NCBI GenBank assembly: GCA_018713325.1 | Contig: DVFJ01000001.1 | Location: 1 to 64,000, forward strand | Source of the DNA: Candidatus Onthenecus intestinigallinarum | Lineage (GTDB): Bacteria > Bacillota > Clostridia > Christensenellales > Aristaeellaceae | Length of the DNA stretch: 64,000 nucleotides | Reading direction: 5' to 3' | Part shown: piece by piece, positions 58,363-64,000 of the stretch | Layout of the letters: each line of letters begins with the position of its first letter | Position numbering within the stretch: the stretch's first letter is position 1 | Program-made: the position numbers and the translations under genes | Notes under the pieces: model-generated | Seen by the model: only the letters and a program-made list of their open reading frames with translations | The model's database searches: none | Told to the model about the DNA's origin: nothing

Positions 58363-59891
58363 TTTGTTCCCCCCTTGTCGCCCCGCTCCCAGGCGCGCAT
58401 CCGTCCGCGCACGCGCGAGCGGTACGCCGGGCTGGCGAAAAATCCGCGCGTGCGCTGCCGCCAGATGGGCAGGCGCAGCAGCAGGTCGCCGTTGCGCGGC
58501 CGCGCGGGCGACGCGGGCGCGAGCATCGGCGCGCCCAGCGACGTCATGCGGCACAGCAGCGCGCCAAAGACGAAAGAGACCAACAGGATGCCGTACAGCC
58601 CGCTGAATGCGCCTGCGGTCATCACGACCAGCTGCGCGATGCGCAGCCCCAGGCTCAGGCTGTAATTGGGCACAGCGAAGCCGCCCAGGCCGCTGGCGGC
58701 GATGACGATGAGCAGCAGCGGGCTGACCAGCCCCGCGGAGACCGCCGCCTGGCCCAGAATCAGGCCGCTGACGATGCCCAGCGCGTTGCCCAGCACGCCC
58801 GGCGCGCGCACGCCCGCCTCATTGATGAGGAAGAACGCAAACGTCATCATCAGCGCCTCCAGAAAGACCGGAAACGGCTCCTGCACCTGCGCCTCGTAGA
58901 CGCTGGTGAGCAGCATGGGCGAGAAGATCTCCTGATGAAAGCGCACGACCGCGATGTACAGCCCGGGCAGGGACACGAACACCAGCAGCCCCAGCATGCG
59001 CACCAGGCGTAGAAACGTCCCGTACTGCCAGCGCATGAACGTGTCGTCCGGCGTGTGCAGCAGGTGAAAGAGCGTCACGGGCACGGCCAGCGCGTAGGGC
59101 GAGCCGTCCAGGAGCAGCACGACCTGCCCATCCATCAAAAACGAGCCCGTGCGGTCGGGCCGCTCGGTGCTCACCACCTGGGGCAGCAGCGCAAAGGGAT
59201 GGTCCTCGATCAGCTGCTCGAGCTGGCCCGTGCCGGGCACGAAGTCCGCCGCGATGCCGTTCAGGCGGCGCAGCACCTCGCGCACGATGGCCTCGTCCGC
59301 CACGCCGTCCAGGTACATCACCGCGCAGCGCGTGGGCGCGTCCGTGCCCAGCGTCAGCATCTCGGTGACAAGGCGCGGCGTGCGCACCACGCGCCGAACG
59401 AGCGACGTGTTCGTGCGCAGATTTTCCGTGAATCCCTCGTGCGGCCCGAGCACGACGTCCTCGTTGTCCGGACGGGAGACGGCGCGCCGGTCGTAGCCGC
59501 GCGTGTCGAACGTCAGCCCCTCGTCGCATCCGTCGCACAGCAGCAGCGTCAGCCCGTCCAGAATCGCCTGCAGGCCCTCGTCGCAGCTGTGCGTGCGGTT
59601 CGCCGGCGCCACGGACAGCACATTGTGCAGCAGGTATGCGCTGCGGTCGCACTCGTCGCAGTCCGGCGGAGCCTCCATGTCCATGGCGGGCTTGAGCAGG
59701 TTTTCGTCGATCATGGTGGTGTTCACCATGCCGTCTAGGTATAGGATCGCCGCGACAAAGCCGCCCACGGTGAACTCGCGCACGACCACGTCCTTGTTGC
59801 GCGGCACGCGCAGGATCGACCGGTAGGCCGTCAGGTTGCTCTGCAGCGAACGGGTCAGACGCCCGCTCATTCGCTCCGCTGCGCCGGACAT
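58359..59891 (-). CDS. gerAA: Spore germination protein GerAA
   Basis: A 510-residue GerA-family protein. The N-terminal domain (about 15-290) includes DVVVREFTVGG, LVRRVVRTPRLVTEMLTLGTDAPTRCAVMYLDGVA and EDHPFALLPQVVSTERPDRTGSFLMDGQVVLLLDGSPYALAVPVTLF; five or six helices follow (about 315-450) with FFLINEAGVRAPGVLGNALGIVSGLILGQAAV. It differs from standard GerAA in a Cys-rich stretch (CDECDRSAYLLH, then HSCDEG and LCDGCDEG, about 78-125). It forms the nutrient-gated channel of the receptor. GGGGAAGGA precedes the ATG, which lies 25 bases inside the end of the upstream gene. Confidence 0.93.
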   Translation of the reverse strand: MSGAAERMSGRLTRSLQSNLTAYRSILRVPRNKDVVVREFTVGGFVAAILYLDGMVNTTMIDENLLKPAMDMEAPPDCDECDRSAYLLHNVLSVAPANRTHSCDEGLQAILDGLTLLLCDGCDEGLTFDTRGYDRRAVSRPDNEDVVLGPHEGFTENLRTNTSLVRRVVRTPRLVTEMLTLGTDAPTRCAVMYLDGVADEAIVREVLRRLNGIAADFVPGTGQLEQLIEDHPFALLPQVVSTERPDRTGSFLMDGQVVLLLDGSPYALAVPVTLFHLLHTPDDTFMRWQYGTFLRLVRMLGLLVFVSLPGLYIAVVRFHQEIFSPMLLTSVYEAQVQEPFPVFLEALMMTFAFFLINEAGVRAPGVLGNALGIVSGLILGQAAVSAGLVSPLLLIVIAASGLGGFAVPNYSLSLGLRIAQLVVMTAGAFSGLYGILLVSFVFGALLCRMTSLGAPMLAPASPARPRNGDLLLRLPIWRQRTRGFFASPAYRSRVRGRMRAWERGDKGGTK

Positions 59892-61675
59892 GCGTCCTTC
59901 CCCCTTTCGCGCTCCGCGTGCTCGAGCGTCATTTGCGCCGTGAGCAGCCCCGCAAAGGGGAGCAGCGCCGCGCCCGGCGCGGGTAGGCTTGCGCTCACGA
60001 TGCGCCGCGCCTGCGAAAGGCGCTCGGGATTGCCGGTGAAGCGATGTGCCTGTACGAGCGCCTCGACCAGCAACGCTGCGCCCGAGGGCGCCGAGTCATC
60101 CGTCACGGCGCTCACGCGCACCGGCAGGTCGCGCACGTCCTCGCCCGTCAGTGCGGGCGGTCCCTCCGGCGGCACGAACAGGCGCAGCGCGTCGTCCAGC
60201 GTGCGCAGGGCGCTCTTGCGCCAGTGCGTATGCCGGTCCGCTTCCGAGAGCGCAAACAGCGCCAGCGCATAGGCGGCGTAGCCGTCCAGCGTCGCCGGAC
60301 TGCGCGCCTCGCCCGCCGACCACGCGCCGTACAGCCGGCCGCCCTTGACCATGTACTCCCCGACGAACCGCGCCGCCTGCGCCGCCGCCTGCACCAGATG
60401 CGATTCGCCCAGCTGCCGCCCCAGGGTGGAGAACGCGAGAATCGCCAGGGCGTTGGCCGTCAGCGTCGCCTGCGGCACGACGCGCGGCGCGGGACGGTGC
60501 GCGCGCAGCTCGCGCAGGCGCGGGCGCACCGCGCGCAGGAACGCCTCGTCCGTCTCGCGCAGACCTGCGTCCAGATAGGGCAGCACGCCGCGCGCCCTGC
60601 GCGCGCCCGGCGCGTGCAGGATGTGCAGCAGCGCGCAGCACCGCGCGCCGTCCCGGGGACCCAGGGCCTCCTCGACCTGCTCGGGCGTGAGCAGGTAGTA
60701 CGCGCCCTCGCCCTGCGGATCGTCCGCATCCTGTGAGGAGTACAGCCCGCCCTCCTTGAAGCGCAGCGCGTCGAGCATGTAGTCGGCCGCGTCCAGCGCC
60801 GCGTCGGGCATGCCGCAGCGCAGGAACAGCAGCGCCAGCTGCGCGTTGTCCACGAGCATCTTTTCAAAGTGTGGCGCGCGCCACATGGCGTCCGCGGCGT
60901 AGCGGAAGAAGCCGCCGCCCACCAGGTCATGAATGCCGCCGCGCGCCATCGCCTCCACGGCCCGGTGAAGCATCTGCCCGGCGGGCGTCTGCCGTCCGTC
61001 GCCGTCCGGACAGGCCGCCTGCTCGCGCGCGAGCAAAAACCGCAGCGCCGGCACGTTGGGAAACTTGGGTGCGCGCCCGATGCCGCCCGCGTGCCGGTCC
61101 TGCGAGGCGAGCAGCTCCTCCTCCAGCGCGCCGCACAGCGACTGCGCATCCGTGCGCGCCTGCGCCTGCGCGGGAAACGCCGCGCCCGAGAGCTCATCCG
61201 CCCAGGACAGGATGCGCGCGCGGTCCTCCTGCCATAGCGCTGCGACGCGGCTGAGCAGCGCGCGCAGGCCCGTGCGGCCATCCTGCGTGCGCGCGGGGAA
61301 ATAGGTGCCCGCGAAAAAAGGCCGCCGGTCCGGCAGCAGGAGGGCGGTCAGCGGCCAGCCTCCTTCGCCGCTGAGCGCCACGCAGGAGCGCATGTAGTAC
61401 GCGTCGACGTCCGGGCGCTGTTCGCGGTCGACCTTGACCGACACGAAGTGCGCGCCGAGCAGCTCGGCGACGATGGGATCCGAGAATGCCTCCGCCGCCA
61501 TGCGGTGGCACCAGTGGCAGCTCGCATAGCCGCTGGAGAGGAACACCGGCACATCCCGGCGGGCGGCCTCCTCGAACGCCTCGTCGCACCAGGGATACCA
61601 CGGGATGGGCTGGGCGGCATGCGCGAGCAGGTACGGGGAAGATTCGCCCAAAAGGCGGGAAGCTGCGGGCTGCAT
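59867..61675 (-). CDS. DUF255 thioredoxin-like protein (YyaL/SPATA20 family)
   Basis: A 602-residue cytoplasmic protein. N-terminal thioredoxin-like domain (about 1-160) with SSGYASCHWCHRMAAEAF: the redox pair is Cys53/Cys56; NPWYPW-type IPWYPWCDEAF and VKVDREQRPDVDAYYM also mark the family. From about 190 an (alpha/alpha)6 barrel like N-acylglucosamine 2-epimerases follows (GGGFFRYAADAMWRAPHFEKMLVDNAQL). Biochemical role unknown. AGGAGGTGA, a perfect ribosome site, precedes the ATG. Its end overlaps gerAA by 25 bases, so it is the first gene of the germination operon. Confidence 0.93.
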   Translation of the reverse strand: MQPAASRLLGESSPYLLAHAAQPIPWYPWCDEAFEEAARRDVPVFLSSGYASCHWCHRMAAEAFSDPIVAELLGAHFVSVKVDREQRPDVDAYYMRSCVALSGEGGWPLTALLLPDRRPFFAGTYFPARTQDGRTGLRALLSRVAALWQEDRARILSWADELSGAAFPAQAQARTDAQSLCGALEEELLASQDRHAGGIGRAPKFPNVPALRFLLAREQAACPDGDGRQTPAGQMLHRAVEAMARGGIHDLVGGGFFRYAADAMWRAPHFEKMLVDNAQLALLFLRCGMPDAALDAADYMLDALRFKEGGLYSSQDADDPQGEGAYYLLTPEQVEEALGPRDGARCCALLHILHAPGARRARGVLPYLDAGLRETDEAFLRAVRPRLRELRAHRPAPRVVPQATLTANALAILAFSTLGRQLGESHLVQAAAQAARFVGEYMVKGGRLYGAWSAGEARSPATLDGYAAYALALFALSEADRHTHWRKSALRTLDDALRLFVPPEGPPALTGEDVRDLPVRVSAVTDDSAPSGAALLVEALVQAHRFTGNPERLSQARRIVSASLPAPGAALLPFAGLLTAQMTLEHAERERGKDACPAQRSE

Positions 61676-61802
61676 ACGGTCACCTCCTGCGATGATGGGC
61701 CTAGTATGCGCGCCCCGGCGTGCGATTATGTGTGTGCGCGCGGCGGTTTTGGCGCGCGCAAAACGACGAAACAGCGTCGGGATGTCGCGACGCTTACCGG
61801 AA

Positions 61803-61813
61803 TATGTTATACT
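61803..61813 (+). promoter_or_regulatory. Extended -10 promoter of the glycolipid gene pair
   Basis: TATGTTATACT matches the extended -10 pattern, 31 bases before the start codon. Confidence 0.68.
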
Positions 61814-61843
61814 AAAAAATACAAAGGGGGATATGTGGAAGCC

Positions 61844-62965
61844 ATGAAAGCGATCTGTTTTTCCGCCGCGACCGGCGGGGGTCATGACGCTGCGGCCCAC
61901 GCGCTCGCACAGGCGTTTGAGACGCTGGGTGTGCAGTGCGCGTGTGTGGACTGCCTGGCGCTGTCGGGCGCGCGCGTGGCGCGCGCGGTGGAGGGGATGT
62001 ATGTCGGCGTCGTGCGCAACCATCCGGCGCTCTTTGGCCGTATCTACCGCGCGGGCGAGCGGGTCTCCTCGCCGCGGCGCAAGAGCCCCGTCTACTATGC
62101 CAATGCGCTGGGGCGCGAGCGCATGGCCGCCTTTCTGGCGGAGGAGCGGCCGGACGTCGTCGCATGCACGCACCTGTTTGCCGCGCAGACGCTCACGAGC
62201 ATGGACTTGCGCCGCGCGCGCGTGACGGCGGCGGTGATGACGGACTACACCTGCGCGCCCTTCTGGGAAGAGGTCGACATGGACGCGCTGTACACGCCCG
62301 GTCCGCTGCTGACGGATGAGTTTGCCGCCCACGGCGTGGACGTGTCGCGCGTCGTGCCACTGGGCATTCCCGCCAGCCCGGCATGCGTGCCGTGCGCGGA
62401 CGTGGCCGGCGCGAAGGCCGCACAGGGTCTGGGCGCACAAGAGGCGCACATCGTGCTCGTGGGCGGTTCGATGGGCGCGGGCAACCTGCCGCAGGTCGCG
62501 CGCGAGCTGCTCTCGCTGCCCGCGCGGGTGACGGTGGTGTGCGGCAGCAACGAGCGCGTGCGCGCGCGCATGGAGGCGGCCTTTGCGCACGAGCCGCGGC
62601 TGCGCGTGCTGGGACAGGTGCGGCCGCTGTACGATCTGCTGGACAGCGCGGACGTCGTCGTGACCAAGCCGGGCGGCCTGACGAGCACGGAGGTCATGCA
62701 AAAGCGCCTGCCGCTGGTGTTCGTCAGCCCCATCGAGGGGGTGGAGACGCGCAACGCCGCGTTTCTGAGCGGCGAGGGCGCGGCGCTGTGGGCCAAGGCG
62801 CCTGGCGACGCCGCGCGCATGGCCGGCCTGCTGCTGCAAGACGCGCGGGCGTGCGAGGCGCAGCGGGCGGCGCAGGCGCGGTTGGTCTCGGGCACGGCCG
62901 CGATGGACATCGCGCGCGACCTGATCGCCCGCGCAAACGAACGCCGGGAGGAGGGAACGCCATGA
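61844..62965 (+). CDS. Diacylglycerol glucosyltransferase-like protein (UgtP/MGDG synthase family)
   Basis: A 373-residue GT28-type glycosyltransferase. N domain: ICFSAATGGGHDAAAHALAQAFETLG, the lipid-acceptor motif of MGDG synthases, and TAAVMTDYTCAPFWEEVDMDALYTPG. C domain: IVLVGGSMGAGNL, VVCGSNERVRARM, and DVVVTKPGGLTSTEVMQKRLPLVF, the UDP-sugar site. Members add glucose or galactose to diacylglycerol for glycolipids and lipoteichoic acid anchors. The ATG is 13 bases from AAAGGGGG; an in-frame GTG nine bases earlier is four bases from it, so the start is uncertain. It overlaps the plsY-like gene by four bases. Confidence 0.87.
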   Translation: MKAICFSAATGGGHDAAAHALAQAFETLGVQCACVDCLALSGARVARAVEGMYVGVVRNHPALFGRIYRAGERVSSPRRKSPVYYANALGRERMAAFLAEERPDVVACTHLFAAQTLTSMDLRRARVTAAVMTDYTCAPFWEEVDMDALYTPGPLLTDEFAAHGVDVSRVVPLGIPASPACVPCADVAGAKAAQGLGAQEAHIVLVGGSMGAGNLPQVARELLSLPARVTVVCGSNERVRARMEAAFAHEPRLRVLGQVRPLYDLLDSADVVVTKPGGLTSTEVMQKRLPLVFVSPIEGVETRNAAFLSGEGAALWAKAPGDAARMAGLLLQDARACEAQRAAQARLVSGTAAMDIARDLIARANERREEGTP

Positions 62966-63576
62966 CGGGCAGGGCAGTCCTGTTCATCCTGCTGGGGTAT
63001 CTTTCGGGCGGCGTCATGTATTCCTATTATATTCCGCGCCTGCTGACGGATGGGGACGTGCGCGAGCAGGGCGCGGACCACAATCCGGGCGCGGCGAACG
63101 CGTTTCGCCTGTGCGGGCCGACGGTGGGCGTGTTGTGCGCGCTGCTGGATGTGCTCAAGGCGACGCTGCCCGTCTATGCGGCGGCCACCTACGGCGGCCT
63201 GACGGGCATGCCGCTGGCGCTCGCGGCGCTCGCGCCGGTGCTTGGACACGCCTATCCGGTGACGCTGCGCTTTCGCGGCGGCAAGGCCATCGCTTCGGCG
63301 TTCGGCGCGCTGCTGGGCCTTTGGCCCGTCACGCATGCGGTGCTGCTGCTGGCGGCGATCGTGCTGATCCTGCTGCCGTTGGTGCATGACCACGCGCTGC
63401 TGATGCTGACGAGTCTGGGCGTCTTTGCGGTGCTGACGCTCAATATGGCCGTACATGAGGCGCATCTGGTGGCGATCGGACTGCTCGCCATTGTGGGCGG
63501 GCGGCACCTGCGCGAGGCGCGCGGGGCGCTGGAGGACATCCGCGCCCGCCGGGAGGAGCGCCGAAGGGCCGCATGA
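62962..63576 (+). CDS. PlsY-family glycerol-3-phosphate acyltransferase paralogue
   Basis: A 204-residue membrane protein with about five helices. SGGVMYSYYIPRLLT, REQGADHNPGAANAFRLCG, and GHAYPVTLRFRGGKAIASAFGALLG are the three PlsY motifs. PlsY joins acyl-phosphate to glycerol-3-phosphate to make lysophosphatidic acid. The second motif is altered from the usual GSGNPGATN (an extra residue and Ala for Thr), so it may be a paralogue with changed use. The ATG overlaps the glycosyltransferase stop, suggesting a joint task in membrane glycolipid supply. GGGAGGAGG precedes it. Confidence 0.87.
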   Translation: MTGRAVLFILLGYLSGGVMYSYYIPRLLTDGDVREQGADHNPGAANAFRLCGPTVGVLCALLDVLKATLPVYAAATYGGLTGMPLALAALAPVLGHAYPVTLRFRGGKAIASAFGALLGLWPVTHAVLLLAAIVLILLPLVHDHALLMLTSLGVFAVLTLNMAVHEAHLVAIGLLAIVGGRHLREARGALEDIRARREERRRAA

Positions 63577-63593
63577 TCTCCCCAAAAACCAAG

Positions 63594-63625
63594 GGCGCGC
63601 GGAGCATTTTGCTCCGCGCGCCTTT
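63594..63625. terminator. Bidirectional terminator
   Basis: GGCGCGCGGAGCA-TTT-TGCTCCGCGCGCC followed by TTTA, between the convergent plsY-like and peptidase C26 genes. Confidence 0.9.
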
Positions 63626-63634
63626 ATGTTGCGC

Positions 63635-64000
63635 TCAGCGCTCGCCGCACATGGCGACGAAGCGCTCGAACAGCGGCAGGAAGTCGGGCGTGCGCCGGTC
63701 GTCGGTCAGGCAGGTCAGGCGCTCGGGATGAAACTGGCAGCCCAGGATGGGCAGGCGCTCGTGCTCGTAGGCCTCCACCACGCCCTCGAGCGAGCGCGCC
63801 GTGACGGTCAGGCCCTCGCCGAGCGCCTTCACCGCCTGGTGGTGCGTGCTGTTGACGCGGAAGCGCTCGCCAAAGAGCGCCCGCAGCACGCTGCCCTCCT
63901 GCGTCACGATGAAGTGACGCAGCGCGCGGTCGGAGTGGATGAAGCCCAGCTCTTCGGGCAGATCCTGATAGAGCGTGCCGCCCAGCACGACGTTGAGCAG
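63635..64000 (-). CDS. Gamma-glutamyl-gamma-aminobutyrate hydrolase family protein (peptidase C26), partial
   Basis: The last 121 codons of a leftward gene that runs off the right edge; its start and the nucleophile Cys are outside. The class I glutamine-amidotransferase-like C-terminal half is clear: LNVVLGGTLYQDLPEEL, NSTHHQAVKALGEGLTVTARSLEGVVEAYEH, and GCQFHPERLT with the catalytic His and Glu. Family members hydrolyse gamma-glutamyl amides such as gamma-glutamyl-GABA in putrescine breakdown. The potABCD operon is in the same window but 16 kb away. Confidence 0.9.
   Translation of the reverse strand: MLNVVLGGTLYQDLPEELGFIHSDRALRHFIVTQEGSVLRALFGERFRVNSTHHQAVKALGEGLTVTARSLEGVVEAYEHERLPILGCQFHPERLTCLTDDRRTPDFLPLFERFVAMCGER

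Noticed and set aside
62245-63585. A minus-strand open frame under the glycosyltransferase and PlsY genes
   Set aside because: Gln/Arg/His-rich, no ribosome site, overlaps two real genes.

Overview
The window comes from a high-GC, Gram-positive, endospore-forming anaerobe, most likely a Clostridia-type member of the Bacillota; Christensenellales-like gut lineages would fit, but the sequence alone does not fix the genus. Evidence: a gerA-type germination operon, whiA and a Crh-like HPr behind rapZ, a T-box before proS, rubrerythrin, two oxygen-sensitive glycyl-radical/radical-SAM genes, AAAGGAGG ribosome binding sites, sigma-A promoters, and GTG and TTG starts. GC content is high enough that almost every real gene casts long false ORFs in other frames.

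Layout. 1-7.6 kb: the end of an rRNA operon (5S), a secreted CHAP/peptidoglycan-binding protein, a GH105 hydrolase, and a leftward set of small redox and secreted proteins ending in an iron alcohol dehydrogenase. 7.8-12 kb: a 1373-residue secreted protein with duplicated modules and four peptidoglycan-binding repeats. 12-15.8 kb: PAP2 phosphatase, HAD phosphatase, a 53-residue zinc-ribbon protein, a CBM9-like protein, trmO, and rubrerythrin behind a strong promoter with a Fur/PerR-like box. 15.9-19.4 kb: FHA protein, RodA/FtsW and a class B PBP, a wall-elongation operon. 19.4-25.4 kb: a lone solute-binding protein, a complete sugar ABC transporter, and a sigma/anti-sigma pair.

25.5-37.4 kb is the most interesting part. 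It holds a GH127 beta-L-arabinofuranosidase-type enzyme, an AraC-type response regulator and YesM-type kinase, a complete sugar ABC transporter, and facing it a glycyl radical enzyme with its activase. Two promoters in this block carry a nearly identical 40-bp element. Its core recurs inverted before GH127, and a related TGGACAA repeat lies before the glycyl radical enzyme. I read this as a local regulon for uptake and anaerobic breakdown of a plant glycan sugar.

37.4-49.4 kb: pmbA/tldD, an unknown protein, parAB, a D-aminoacylase-family hydrolase, potABCD and an orphan binding protein. 49.5-54.3 kb: murB-rapZ-whiA-crh, then T-box-controlled proS. 54.3-64 kb: an ABC-F protein behind a leader-peptide attenuator, the gerA operon (AA-AB-AC) preceded by a DUF255 thioredoxin-like protein, a diacylglycerol-glucosyltransferase-like enzyme coupled to a PlsY paralogue, and a truncated peptidase C26 gene at the right edge. 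No insertion sequence, prophage, CRISPR array or tRNA gene was recognised. The only gene-free stretch above 300 bases is the proS leader.
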